DNA from: Acidobacteriaceae bacterium
GTDB taxonomy: Bacteria > Acidobacteriota > Terriglobia > Terriglobales > Acidobacteriaceae
Assembly: GCA_025352065.1 (NCBI GenBank)
Contig: JANXUC010000019.1
Coordinates: 1 to 48,443, forward strand
Reading direction: 5' to 3'
DNA: 48,443 nucleotides
This document shows, piece after piece, positions 1 through 9,500 of the stretch; position 1 is the stretch's first letter; every line of letters starts with the position of its first letter. Position numbers and translations under genes: made by a program. The notes under the pieces are model-generated. The model worked only from the letters and a program-made list of their open reading frames with translations. It searched no databases and had not been told where the DNA came from.

Positions 1-52
1 CCATTCAGGGCAGACACGCCGACAATACACACAGCGCACGATCTTCCCCCGG

Positions 53-772
53 ATGGAGACAGCTCTGAGCACGGCTTCCTATACCACTTCACGTTCGACC
101 ACGCGGCGCCTGGCTGCTCGAGTTGCGTTTATGGGCGTAAGTGAGCCTGCGCGCGCGATGCTGGCAGATTGCTTTCGTCAATTTCGCATTGAAACCGTGG
201 CGGTGCAGGAAGACTTCACTCACAGGGTGCTGAATGAAAAAGTGGATGGCTGCGTGATACGGCTGGGGCCGGAAGCGCACTCCATTATGGAGACTGCGCG
301 CACCTCGCCAGCGAACAACAGAATTATTCTGTACGGGTTGGGTGGGTCGGCTCACGATGCCATGCAGTATTCGAAATTTGGCGTGAATGCCATCTTCGTC
401 GAGCCGCTGGAGCGGTCGGCTACCCTCAAGCTTGTGCGCGCGACGCATTCGCTGGTGTTGCATGAATTTCGCCGTTATGTGCGCGTTCCAGTGGCGACCG
501 AAGTTGGCGTGACGACGAGCGACGGACGCAGGTTTACCTCGACCAGTCAGGACATTAGTTCGGGAGGCATTTCGCTGCGGGGCGAGAATGTGGCTCCCGG
601 CACAGGCGTAGAAATTTCCTTTGCTCTGCTGACGCTGCCTCGGATTTGGGTGCGTGGCACGGTGACCTGGAATAATAAAGAGGACATTGAGATTGGCGTG
701 AAGTTCGATCCGCAAGACGAGCGGCGGATGAAGATTAAAGAGTGGATCGACGCCTATTTAGGCTCGTCGTAG
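53..772 (+). CDS. PilZ-domain protein with degenerate receiver-like N-terminus
   Basis: 239 residues. The C-terminal half is a PilZ c-di-GMP-binding domain: an RRYVR motif at 140-144 (RxxxR) and DISSGG at 167-172 (D/NxSxxG) are the two ligand-binding signatures. Residues about 22-130 look like a CheY-type alpha/beta domain, but the usual acidic pocket is missing, no Asp ends the third strand (CVIRLG), and the conserved Lys before Pro is Glu117 (FVEPL). It is therefore probably a pseudo-receiver that cannot be phosphorylated. By family, such proteins couple c-di-GMP to motility, secretion or polysaccharide output, but the partner is not visible here. The ATG at 53 has no clear ribosome-binding site; Met27 (131) is an alternative start. 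The C-terminus after PilZ is short and charged. Confidence 0.85.
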   Translation: METALSTASYTTSRSTTRRLAARVAFMGVSEPARAMLADCFRQFRIETVAVQEDFTHRVLNEKVDGCVIRLGPEAHSIMETARTSPANNRIILYGLGGSAHDAMQYSKFGVNAIFVEPLERSATLKLVRATHSLVLHEFRRYVRVPVATEVGVTTSDGRRFTSTSQDISSGGISLRGENVAPGTGVEISFALLTLPRIWVRGTVTWNNKEDIEIGVKFDPQDERRMKIKEWIDAYLGSS

Positions 773-823
773 ACTCGCGCCTGGAAGACCTGTCCTTCGA
801 ATGACATGCGGGGTTGAGTACAA

Positions 824-1588
824 TTGAGGCCGGTGAGCCCGGCTACCTCCAACGACCTTCCTGAAAATTCTGCCCAGCAGATGCGGTTTACGCTGCGGCA
901 GCGAATCCTGCTGGCGGCGATTTCATTTATTGGAACATCGGCTATTCGCCTTCTGGGTGCGAGCCTGCGCTTTGCCTGGTCGGAAGAAGAGGGCGCGACT
1001 TCGGAGAGGATTACTCGCCCCTGCATCTATTCTTTCTGGCATCGCTGCATTTTCCCGGCGGCATTCTTCTTTCGCGATCAGCGGCTGGCGGTCATGACCA
1101 GCTTGAGTTTTGACGGTGAGTTCATTGCGCGAATCATCGAGAATCTGGGATTTCGTGCGGTGCGCGGATCGAGCAGTCGAGGGGCTGTGGGCGCTCTCGT
1201 TGGTATGCGGCAGGAAATCGAACGTGGAGAAGCTGTAGCGTTTACCATCGATGGTCCGCGTGGCCCGAGGTATGTGGCCAAGCCGGGGCCAACGTTTTTG
1301 GCGCGCGCGACAGGTGCTCCGATGGCGGCATTTTACATCGCTCTAGACAAGCCCTGGGTGCTGAAGTCGTGGGACACAACCATGATTCCGAAGCCGTTTT
1401 CGCGGGCGCTGATCCGGGTGAGCCGCGTAATGCAGGTGCCTGCCGATGCGGATGAGCAAGCTTTGGCTAAGCATCACGCCGAGTTGCAAGCCGCGCTGGA
1501 GAGGGTGCGGGACTTTGCGGAAGCGCATGTCAGCGAAGTGGGGTCGGCGGAGTTTCCGGTGGCCCGGCGTAAAACGCTCCTGGAGTGA
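824..1588 (+). CDS. DUF374 / lysophospholipid acyltransferase family protein
   Basis: 254 residues, resembling the DUF374 branch of glycerophospholipid/lipid A-type acyltransferases. Visible signatures are FWH at 71-73, a serine/aspartate block MTSLSFDGE at 91-99, RGSSSRG at 114-120 and DGPRGPRY at 143-150, all typical of the family. A hydrophobic stretch near 27-47 suggests membrane association. By family it probably acylates a lipid or glycan acceptor at the inner membrane; the acceptor cannot be told. The listed start is TTG at 824. An ATG at 881 (Met20, just before the hydrophobic segment) is an equally plausible start and neither has a strong ribosome-binding site. It lies 51 bp after the PilZ gene and may be co-transcribed. 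Confidence 0.8.
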   Translation: MRPVSPATSNDLPENSAQQMRFTLRQRILLAAISFIGTSAIRLLGASLRFAWSEEEGATSERITRPCIYSFWHRCIFPAAFFFRDQRLAVMTSLSFDGEFIARIIENLGFRAVRGSSSRGAVGALVGMRQEIERGEAVAFTIDGPRGPRYVAKPGPTFLARATGAPMAAFYIALDKPWVLKSWDTTMIPKPFSRALIRVSRVMQVPADADEQALAKHHAELQAALERVRDFAEAHVSEVGSAEFPVARRKTLLE

Positions 1589-1677
1589 AATGAATTTTGA
1601 GCCGGCTTCCTAGTGTCCGGTTGTAATTCACAGGCTTTAGGATTTACAGTCAAATCTGTGATGAAGTTTTTCACAAC

Positions 1678-1870
1678 AGTTCTTTCACAAACGTAATCGG
1701 TTTGCGAGTCTCTGTCGCCAGATAGAGATTGGGAAGCGGGTGAGAATCCCGCGCTGCCGCGCAACTGTGAGCGAGGACAAGGCAACGGGTCACTGGGCGC
1801 AAGCCTGGGAAGGCCGGTTGCGGAAGCCGGGCGTAAAGCGCCCTTACTCGCCGAGCCAGGAAACCGGGCA
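1678..1870 (+). promoter_or_regulatory. Cobalamin (AdoCbl) riboswitch
   Basis: The leader of the TonB receptor carries the cobalamin-riboswitch core. GGGAAGCGGGTGAGAATCCC at 1731-1750 is followed by GCTGCCGCGCAACTGTGA at 1753-1770, and a B12-box-like GAGCCAGGAAACCGGGC lies at 1853-1869. The end of the element is within 40 nt of the start codon and its GGAGGAGG ribosome-binding site (1898-1905), so control of translation or early termination by B12 is expected from the family. The 5' boundary is approximate. With the leader, the 318-bp gap between the acyltransferase and the receptor is fully explained. Confidence 0.93.
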
Positions 1871-1906
1871 AACCGTCAACATCCAACCCTTTCGCATGGA
1901 GGAGGA

Positions 1907-4147
1907 ATGATGCGTACGCTTCAAGCTTTTGTCGTGGTGTCTTTGTTTTTTGGTGGAATGTTTCCGGGGGCCATCCAGGCAGCCTATGGCGAACCTGAGT
2001 CCACCATATCGATACTCTCCGATCTTCGGGTGAAGATCGTCGATCCCCAGTCAGCAGTAGTTCCGGGCGCGGAGGTTGTTCTTTTGCGCGAGGGACGCGG
2101 TGCGCCGATTTCGGTGCTGGCCGCATCCGCAACGGGGCAGCTTTCTTTCCGAGGTCTGGAGCCGGGGAAGTATTCGATCCGGGTGCTGGCCGCCGGTTTC
2201 GGCGTGAAGGAAGAAAACCTTTCCATTCCACAATCGGAAGAAGTTACTGTGCAGTTGGAAGTTGTGTCCGCCGTCGAAACCGTCACCGTGACTGCAGCAG
2301 GCGTGCCAGTTCCGGCGAAAGATTCCGGGGCGCAAGTCTCGGCTTTGAATGCGAGTCAGCTTGAAGGCATGCAGTCCGTCGCTGCGGCCGACGCGCTGCG
2401 GTTTCTGCCGGGGGCGGTGGTCAGTACTGCGGGTCGCAGAGGTGGACAATCCAGTTTGTTCGTTCGCGGCGGCGATTCCCGTTATAACAAAGTGATTGTG
2501 GATGGCGTCCCCATCGATGATCCCGGTGGTTTTTTTGACTTTGGCGTAGTGCCGATCGCGGGCGCGGAACGGATTGAGCTTGCGCGAGGCGCGCAGAGCA
2601 CTCTGTATGGCTCCGAAGCTATGACGAGCGTGGTGCAAGTTTTCACGCGCGAGGGGAGCACAAGGGTTCCCGAATTGCGCTTGGGCGCCGACGGTGGGAC
2701 TTTCGGAACAGCGCGAGGGTACGCTTCTTTGGCTGGTGCGCGCGGTCCCTTCGATTACGACCTGTTTGGCCAACAAGCGACTAGCAACGGGCAAGGAGTG
2801 AATGACGTTTATTCGAGCTCATCGCAGGGCGCGAATGTTGGAGTTGCGTTGAATTCCCGTACATCGTTCAGGTTACGAACCCGTCATGCGAATAGTTTCA
2901 CGGGCGTGCCAGGAGAATGGAATTTCGGTGGCAAGCCCGTGTTGCCGCCCGACAGCGATCAATACGCGCGCCAGAACCAGTTTCTTGCAAGCGCTGAACT
3001 GAGTGTCGCCGCTCCCTCCGGCTGGCAGCATCGCTTCTCCGGGTATGAATACAACAACAAGAGATTGAATGTGGACGACGTTGCGGATCGGGGCTGCGAC
3101 GTGAATACCGGCAACTTCTTCGATTGCCCCTTCCGGAATCTCGAAAAGATCAATCGTGCGGGGTTCAACTATCAAGGGGAGTACTGGGCAAGATCCTGGG
3201 CGCGGAGCACGTTTGGGTATGAGTTTGAAGACGAAAATGCGACGATTCAGAACGAAGTTGTGAACGGACTTCGTCTAAACCATGCTTTGTACGGTCAGGA
3301 AATTCTGACGCTCGGGCGGGTAGGACTTGTAGGTGGCGCTCGTTATGTTCACAATCAGACTTTCGGTAACAAAGTCGTGCCGCGCTTGGGGGCGAGTCTG
3401 GTCGTGCGCCATGGGGGCGCTATCGTGTCGGGAACACGGCTGCGCTTCGCGTATGCAACGGGCATTCGGGCCCCGGCTTTCGATGAATCGTTTGCCACGG
3501 CCTTTACGAGAGCGAATCTGAATCTGAGGGCGGAAGAAAACCGCTCAATCGAAGCGGGACTTCAGCAAGGGTTTTGGGGCGGGAAATACTCTGTTTCGGC
3601 GAATTTCTTTCAGAACAATTTCCGCCGTCAAATTGCATTTACTTGTTGCGACGCGAAATTTCTTGGGCAGTTCGTGAATTTGAATCGCTCGCTGGCGCGT
3701 GGCGCAGAATTCGAGTTGCACGCACAACTCAAGAACAGACTTTGGATGGAGGCTGCTTACACAAACCTATCGACGAAAATTCTAGATGCACCAGATGCTG
3801 GCCCGCCTTTTCTTCCGGGTGAGCCGTTGCTTCGCCGTCCAAAGCACTCGGGAAGCTTGCTGCTCAACTACGTCGGGTCGAGGTGGGGTGGAAATGTTGG
3901 GGGCAGTTTCGTTGGACGGCGTCCAGATTCCGATTTCCTTTTTTTCCCTCAAGGGCCCCTAGGCATCAACCACGCGGCGGGCTACGCTCGCGTCGATGTT
4001 GGCGGCTGGTATCAAGTGCATCGTCGAATCACGGCGTATGTGAATGTGGAGAACGCACTCAACAAGCACTACGAAGAAGTGGTGGGATATCCGGCGCTGC
4101 GGGCGAATTTTCGGGCGGGGTTGCGGTTTCGGATTGGGGGAGAATAG
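1907..4147 (+). CDS. TonB-dependent outer-membrane receptor, probable vitamin B12 transporter (BtuB-like)
   Basis: 746 residues. A signal peptide ends near AIQA (22-25). A carboxypeptidase-regulatory-like beta-sandwich follows (about 41-120), then a TonB-box-like ETVTVTA at 124-130, a plug domain (about 140-250, with SSLFVRGGDSR and STLYGSEA), and a 22-strand-type barrel to the C-terminus, which ends in an aromatic/hydrophobic strand. Import of cobalamin is inferred from the riboswitch immediately upstream; BtuB itself lacks the extra N-terminal domain, which is common in Bacteroidota and Acidobacteriota. Tandem ATGs occur at 1907 and 1910; GGAGG at 1898-1902 sits better with 1910. A hairpin terminator follows at 4163. 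Confidence 0.9.
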   Translation: MMRTLQAFVVVSLFFGGMFPGAIQAAYGEPESTISILSDLRVKIVDPQSAVVPGAEVVLLREGRGAPISVLAASATGQLSFRGLEPGKYSIRVLAAGFGVKEENLSIPQSEEVTVQLEVVSAVETVTVTAAGVPVPAKDSGAQVSALNASQLEGMQSVAAADALRFLPGAVVSTAGRRGGQSSLFVRGGDSRYNKVIVDGVPIDDPGGFFDFGVVPIAGAERIELARGAQSTLYGSEAMTSVVQVFTREGSTRVPELRLGADGGTFGTARGYASLAGARGPFDYDLFGQQATSNGQGVNDVYSSSSQGANVGVALNSRTSFRLRTRHANSFTGVPGEWNFGGKPVLPPDSDQYARQNQFLASAELSVAAPSGWQHRFSGYEYNNKRLNVDDVADRGCDVNTGNFFDCPFRNLEKINRAGFNYQGEYWARSWARSTFGYEFEDENATIQNEVVNGLRLNHALYGQEILTLGRVGLVGGARYVHNQTFGNKVVPRLGASLVVRHGGAIVSGTRLRFAYATGIRAPAFDESFATAFTRANLNLRAEENRSIEAGLQQGFWGGKYSVSANFFQNNFRRQIAFTCCDAKFLGQFVNLNRSLARGAEFELHAQLKNRLWMEAAYTNLSTKILDAPDAGPPFLPGEPLLRRPKHSGSLLLNYVGSRWGGNVGGSFVGRRPDSDFLFFPQGPLGINHAAGYARVDVGGWYQVHRRITAYVNVENALNKHYEEVVGYPALRANFRAGLRFRIGGE

Positions 4148-4162
4148 ATTTTGAATGTGTGG

Positions 4163-4190
4163 CGACGGAGCTTGCTCCGTCGAGCTTTTT
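4163..4190 (+). terminator. Hairpin terminator after the B12 receptor; also a palindromic repeat copy
   Basis: CGACGGAG (4163-4170), loop CTTG, CTCCGTCG (4175-4182) form a perfect 8-bp stem, followed by a T-run at 4186-4190. The position 16 bp after the receptor stop fits an intrinsic terminator. The GGAGC/GCTCC core resembles the dispersed palindromes at 4241, 19414 and 41896, so the same element may serve as both repeat and terminator. Confidence 0.65.
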
Positions 4191-4233
4191 GATGTCAAAA
4201 GTCAGTTCGATGATTTCTGATGCGCTTTGCGAG

Positions 4234-4262
4234 CAAGAGCCAGCGGAGCAAGCTCCGCTGCC
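4234..4262. repeat. Dispersed palindromic repeat (CAGCGGAGC/GCTCCGCTG), copy 1
   Basis: CAGCGGAGC (4241-4249), AA, GCTCCGCTG (4252-4260) is a perfect 9-bp inverted repeat. The surrounding 29 bp (4234-4262) recur with one mismatch at 41889-41917, inside the phage-derived block. It lies in the gap between the B12 receptor and the DUF971 gene and behaves like a REP-type intergenic element. Confidence 0.8.
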
Positions 4263-4335
4263 GCACAGGCAGACCAACAGCAGACCAACAGTAGCGGACA
4301 AAAGTGTTCACTCTACACGGGCATATACTCAAGCC

Positions 4336-4752
4336 ATGGCTTCGGAAGAAACATCGTCCATTTTCGCCAGCGCTGCCGCGAACCCTCTGCGCAACGAAAC
4401 GAAGTCTGTGCGCGTAGATATTACCGCTGGCACCGGCATGATCATCGCCTGGAAAGACGGCCACGAATCTGCATATTCGTTTCCGTTCTTGCGCGATGCT
4501 TGCCCCTGCGCGTTGTGCAATGACGAACGGGAGAAGTCGGATCGCAAGCCCGGACAGCCAGTCAAGCCTTCCCCGGGAGCGTTGCCGATGTTCAAAGAGA
4601 AGGCTCGGCCCTCGCACGTTGAGCCGGTGGGCCGCTATGCGCTGCGCTTCAATTGGAATGACGGGCATGACCTGGGAATCTATTCGTGGCCATTTCTGCG
4701 CGAAAACTGTCCCTGTGAGACTTGCCGAGCGGCGGCACAAGCAACCAAATAG
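4336..4752 (+). CDS. DUF971-domain protein (gamma-butyrobetaine hydroxylase N-terminal-like)
   Basis: 138 residues from ATG 4336. It contains two copies of a W-x-D-G-H-x-S/L...FLR-x-x-CPC-x-x-C module: WKDGHES with FLRDACPCALC, and WNDGHDLGIYSW with FLRENCPCETC. Each has a Cys-rich end that could bind metal. The fold is the small DUF971 domain found alone in bacteria, often near Fe-S cluster or Mrp genes; a role in iron or cluster handling is a family-based guess. The frame stays open upstream over the end of the receptor gene, but that extension resembles no protein and crosses repeats, so the short start is preferred. No strong ribosome-binding site is visible. Confidence 0.75.
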   Translation: MASEETSSIFASAAANPLRNETKSVRVDITAGTGMIIAWKDGHESAYSFPFLRDACPCALCNDEREKSDRKPGQPVKPSPGALPMFKEKARPSHVEPVGRYALRFNWNDGHDLGIYSWPFLRENCPCETCRAAAQATK

Positions 4753-4775
4753 CTTCGGGACTACACTAAATAACA

Positions 4776-5363
4776 ATGAAGCCGCTGACCAGTCTCGCAA
4801 ATTCCGCAGCCATCGCAGTATTGTTTTGCCTGAGCGCTACTGCGCAAGAAAGCGCCCTGCGTTGCGACGCCGCGCAGACCAAGGCTGGCATTGTGCTGGA
4901 GGGGAATTTTCACACTGTGCACGGCACCTGGGCCTTCAAACGCGGCGAGCTACGTTTCGATCTCGTAACAAACGCCATCAGCGGCGAACTAGTGTTTGAT
5001 GCCGCAAGCGGAAAAACGGGCAACGACACTCGCGATAAGAAGATGAACAAAGATGTCCTGGAAACCGACCGCTATCCGGAGATTACCTTCCGTCCCAGCC
5101 ATGTCGATGGCAAAGTTGCGACGCTAGGGGCCTCGACCGTCCAGATTAAGGGTATATTTGGAATTCACGGTTCAGAACACGAAATCACCGTTCCGGCGGA
5201 AGTGAAATTTGAGGGCGAGCACTGGAGTGCTTCGGTACATTTTACAGTGCCTTATGCCAAGTGGGGCATGAAGAATCCCAGCGTTTTTTTCCTTCGCGTG
5301 CAAGATACCGTGGAAGTTGAGTTCAGCGCTGGCGGCAGCCGGTCCCCGGTTGCTTCAAAGTAG
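4776..5363 (+). CDS. YceI-family periplasmic lipocalin-like protein
   Basis: 195 residues. A signal peptide with predicted cleavage near ATAQ (21-24) is followed by a YceI domain. The family signature is seen in the run of charged residues DTRDKKMNKDVLETDRYPEI, then ITFRPS and a C-terminal VEVEFSA strand. YceI proteins form an extended beta-barrel that binds polyisoprenoid lipids such as ubiquinone precursors in the periplasm; the ligand here is unknown. It starts 23 bp after the DUF971 stop, so the two may be one transcript. Confidence 0.85.
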   Translation: MKPLTSLANSAAIAVLFCLSATAQESALRCDAAQTKAGIVLEGNFHTVHGTWAFKRGELRFDLVTNAISGELVFDAASGKTGNDTRDKKMNKDVLETDRYPEITFRPSHVDGKVATLGASTVQIKGIFGIHGSEHEITVPAEVKFEGEHWSASVHFTVPYAKWGMKNPSVFFLRVQDTVEVEFSAGGSRSPVASK

Positions 5364-5438
5364 TCCTGCCAGGAATTTTCAGCGCTCGGGAATGCTAGAC
5401 TGGCCGGGCACCTCCACAAGAAGCGGAGTACTTGCGAA

Positions 5439-6347
5439 ATGCCCCCAATCCTCGTAGTTCACGGCGGCGCGTGGGCCATGCCCGACGACATGGTGGACGC
5501 GCACAAAAATGGCGTGCGCCAGGCTCTTGCCACCGGTTGGACCGTGCTCCAGCGCGGCGGATCAGCACTCGATGCCGTGGAAGAAGCCATCGTCGTTTTG
5601 GAAGACGACGAGACTTTCGATGCCGGGCGCGGCAGTTTTCTTAATCGCGATGGCAAGGTTCAACTTGATGCCCTCGTCATGGACGGCGCAACGCTTCGCG
5701 CTGGCGGCGTTGGATGTGTTGAGCGTTTGAAAAATCCCATTCGGGCCGCGCGCAAAATTCTCAGTGACAGCCCGCATGTGTATTTTGTTGCAGAAGGCGC
5801 CGAGCGTTTCGCGCAGGAGCAAGGGATTGCACTCTGCAAGAACGAAGACTTAATCATTCCGCGCGAAGTTGCCCGCCTGCAGGAATATCAATCGCACGGA
5901 ACCGATCGCAAGCCCGACTTATTCGCTCCTGCCATTTCGCACGACACAGTCGGCGCAGTCGCGCTCGACAATAAAGGCAACATCGCGGCGGGCACTTCCA
6001 CCGGTGGCACACTCGATAAGGCCCCCGGACGCCTCGGGGATTCCTCGCTCATCGGCTGCGGCTGCTACGCCGACAACGACACCGCCGCCGCGTCCACCAC
6101 GGGCTGGGGCGAGCCCATCATGAAGTTGGTGCTGGCTAAGTGGACGGCGGATCGCGTCGGCGCAGGCCATCCGCCGGACGAGGCTGCCTCCGACGCAATC
6201 CACTACCTCAAAAATCGCGTCAACGGACACGGCGGCATCATCGTCCTCAACCGCAAAGGCGATTTCGGAATTTTCCACAACACGCCAAGAATGGCTTGGG
6301 GCGTGCGCTCCGGCATTCTGGATGTCGTCGGCGTCGAAAAACACTAG
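5439..6347 (+). CDS. Isoaspartyl peptidase / plant-type L-asparaginase (Ntn hydrolase)
   Basis: 302 residues. The precursor autocleaves before a catalytic threonine, which by alignment is Thr170 in SHDTVGAVA, to give alpha and beta subunits. Further family motifs are VVHGGAW at the N-terminus, GTSTGG at 185-190 and GRLGDSSLIGCGCYAD at 197-212 (the Arg/Asp substrate-binding region), with TGWGE at 221-225. It hydrolyses isoaspartyl dipeptides and/or asparagine, a cytoplasmic protein-repair or amino-acid scavenging role. The length is normal for the family. The N-terminus MPPILVVHGG matches the expected family start, so ATG 5439 is well supported. Confidence 0.92.
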   Translation: MPPILVVHGGAWAMPDDMVDAHKNGVRQALATGWTVLQRGGSALDAVEEAIVVLEDDETFDAGRGSFLNRDGKVQLDALVMDGATLRAGGVGCVERLKNPIRAARKILSDSPHVYFVAEGAERFAQEQGIALCKNEDLIIPREVARLQEYQSHGTDRKPDLFAPAISHDTVGAVALDNKGNIAAGTSTGGTLDKAPGRLGDSSLIGCGCYADNDTAAASTTGWGEPIMKLVLAKWTADRVGAGHPPDEAASDAIHYLKNRVNGHGGIIVLNRKGDFGIFHNTPRMAWGVRSGILDVVGVEKH

Positions 6348-6502
6348 ACACTTCGAGCTAACCACTTCTGTTCCCAAACAACATAAGTGCTTGCTCTGCA
6401 CAGGCTTGGTGGTGTACAAACCGTGCGGAAGCATCTGTTGATCTGCGACGCGGTCTGGCCCCGTCGTATTGTGAGACGCGCATTCGGCGCGAAGGAGAAA
6501 CA

Positions 6503-9500
6503 GTGATGACACGGTTGCTAAAATATTTGAGCTTGGCAGGTTTGATCTTGGTGGCCGCGGGAATCTCCTCGGCGCAAAATGCAGCAAATAGCAAGTTGCA
6601 CGTCACAGTGAAGGATCCCACCGGCGCGCTGGTTACCAATGCCACCGTAACCGCTCGCGATGACGCCAAAGCTTTCGAGCGTTCCACCAGCGCAAACGCG
6701 GATGGCGTGTACCGCTTGCTCGCGCTGCCTCCGGGCGTGTATTCCGTGACCGTCGAGGCTGCCAGCTTCACCAAAGCGGAAGCGAAAGATATTACCGTAA
6801 CCGTAGGCCAGGTCGCCGATCTTCCCGTCACCCTTTCTCTCAAAACAGGAGAGACGTCGATTTCCGTGAGCACGGAAGCAGCGCTGATTGAAACGTCGCC
6901 CACCTCCACCACGGAAACCATTGACCAGCGCAGCATCGACAATCTTCCCATCAATGGCCGCAACTACATTGATTTCGCGAAAACGAATTCGCAGGTTGTG
7001 CGCGACAATGCGCCTTCCATCGGCGCAGCGCCCACGTCCGGCTTGAACTTCGGAGGACAGCGTGCCCGCGCCAACCTGGTCAACGTGGATGGTTTCGACG
7101 CCATCGATAATTCCACCAACGGTGTGCGCTCCACGGTTTCGCAGGAAGCGGTGCAGGAATTTCAAATTATTACCAACGGATATTCCCCGGAGTACGGCCG
7201 CGCCTCCGGCGGCGTGGTCAACATCATCACCCGCTCGGGATCGAATGATACGCGCGGTTCGGTGTTCGGCTTTCTTCGCAACCGCAAGTTCCAGGCCGTG
7301 AACCCGTTCAGCACAGTGAAAGACCCAGCCTATACGCGCGTGCAGGCAGGCTTCGCTCTCGGTGGCGCGATTAAGAAAGATAAGACTTTCTACTACTTTG
7401 CCTATGAAGCGACGCGCCGCCACGAAACTGGATTTTCGTCGATCGGGGCGGGGAATTACGGGCTGGTACCCTTCGATGCTTCGGCGTACTTTGGAGCGCC
7501 AGCTGGAACTTTCGGCGTTCAAGTCACGCCCGATCAGGCAGCATTTTTAGCCAACCCGCCCGCAATCCTTCCTGTGTCAGCCTTGCAGAAGTATGTTTTC
7601 TTGGCCGGTGGAGGTTCTGGCATCGCGGTGAATGGCAGTTATCCTGCTGCATTCGCGCTGATCACGCCTCCGGTGCCAAACCAGCTCCAGCAGTTTCCGA
7701 CATCGTGCAGTTCCGTCAATTTCACCTGCAACGGATTGCCAACCAGTTTTCATTCGTTAGCTTCAGAGGCGGGAAACTTTCCCGTGTTTGAGGGAACCAG
7801 TCTCTATTCGTTGCGGCTGGACCACAATATCAATGCTGACAATCGTTTGCTGCTTCGTGGCAACGTGAGTCCCAGCACGGTCACTGGTATTGAAGTGAAC
7901 GGCCAGAACCAGACGTTTGGACAGAATGCGTATTCGCGCACAACGCAACAGAGCTATCGCGATTGGGGTGCAGCCATCGCGGAGACGGCCGTGCTTGGCA
8001 ACAACAAGATTAACGAAGCCCGTTTCCAGTACGCCCGTCGCGGATTGAATTTCAACTTCTCAAAAGGTGCGGGTGGAGCCGACCTGGCAGTCAACATCCC
8101 CGGCTTTGCCTTCATCGGGCGCGAGCCGTTCAGTTTCATCCGGCGCACCGAGGAACGTTTTCAGTTTTCCGATAATTTTTCCTGGAGCATCGGCCGTCAC
8201 GACACGAAGTTTGGAGTTGACTTTAACTATCTCCCGCTTTCAGCAACGTTCACGGTGAACTACGGCGGAGTCATCAATTTTGGAGGGATTGACGCAACGA
8301 CATTTGGATTCCCTGATTTGACCAAGTTTAATCTACCCGCAATCCCCGCCTTCTCCCCCGTCCAAGCCTACGGCCTGGGTATTCCCAGCACCTTCATTCA
8401 GGGCATCGGCAATCCACACGATGCGTTTAGCAACAAGCCGCTCGGATTCTTCTGGCAGGATTCCTGGAAGCTTCGTTCGAATATGACCTTGAACTACGGA
8501 GTTCGCTACGACATAGAGTTTGGTCCGAAGTTCGCCCCGCCTGCAGGATTGGCAGGAGCTGCTTACAATGCGCTCGGCATTCAGAAGGGCGTCGAGAACG
8601 ACAAGAACAACTTCGCTCCGCGCATTGGGCTGGCGTGGGATCCCAAAGGCGACGGCAAAACGGTCATCCGCAGCTCCTACGGCATCTTCTACGATCACCC
8701 GCTGCTCGGCCTGTACTTTCTCGGAGATGCGTCCGATGGTTCGAAAACCGGGCAACTCCTGTTCTTTGGCGGCTCTCCGTGCGATGGAACCAGCGCTGGG
8801 AGTCCTCTCAATTTAAACGCGACGAATATCTTTCAGGGAACGCTTGCGCTTCCAAATTGTCTGCCTGCCGCGGGCCCCGCCTTCGGATACCAAAGCTCTC
8901 AGCGGCGTTTCGATTCTTTCCAGTCCAGCTCATTGTTCCTAAATCAGGGATATCTGAATCCGAGTACTTTCTTCCCTCTCATCTCGCAACCATTCGGATT
9001 TCCGCAAGCAAAGAACTTCGTATTCGCATACTCCAATCAGGCGAATTTCACCGTGGAGCATGACTTCGGCGGTGGTTACGGGATTAGCTTTGCTTACAAC
9101 TTTAATGGCGGTCGACACATCAACAGGCCTATCAACGCTAATGCTGTACATGGTGACCTGTTGGTGAATAACTGGAAAGCGGCACTCGCGGCAGGAGCGA
9201 TTACCAGCAGCACCGATCCGCGTGGAGTAAACGTGTGTGGTGTGGGGCCCGCTGGTCCCTATATTCCTGCTGCAGTTGTGAGCTTTTTCCGTCGAGGCGG
9301 CTTGAATCCCTCACTAGCGCCTACCGTTCCAGCTCCGTGCCTCGGCCTCATCCAACAAGTGTTGAAAGCAGAGGGTCTTGGCTTAGGCGCAAACGGCGGA
9401 CCCTGCGACCCGACTGCGGGTTCTTGTGTTGCGCTTCCTTTTAGCGACATGGCCGCCAACTACTCCAATGGCAGCTCGGTCTATCACGGCCTTTCCGTCA

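Noticed and set aside
3883-4335. N-terminal extension of the DUF971 gene over the receptor end
   Set aside because: The extension lies on the receptor coding sequence and repeats in a different frame; it has no protein-like features.
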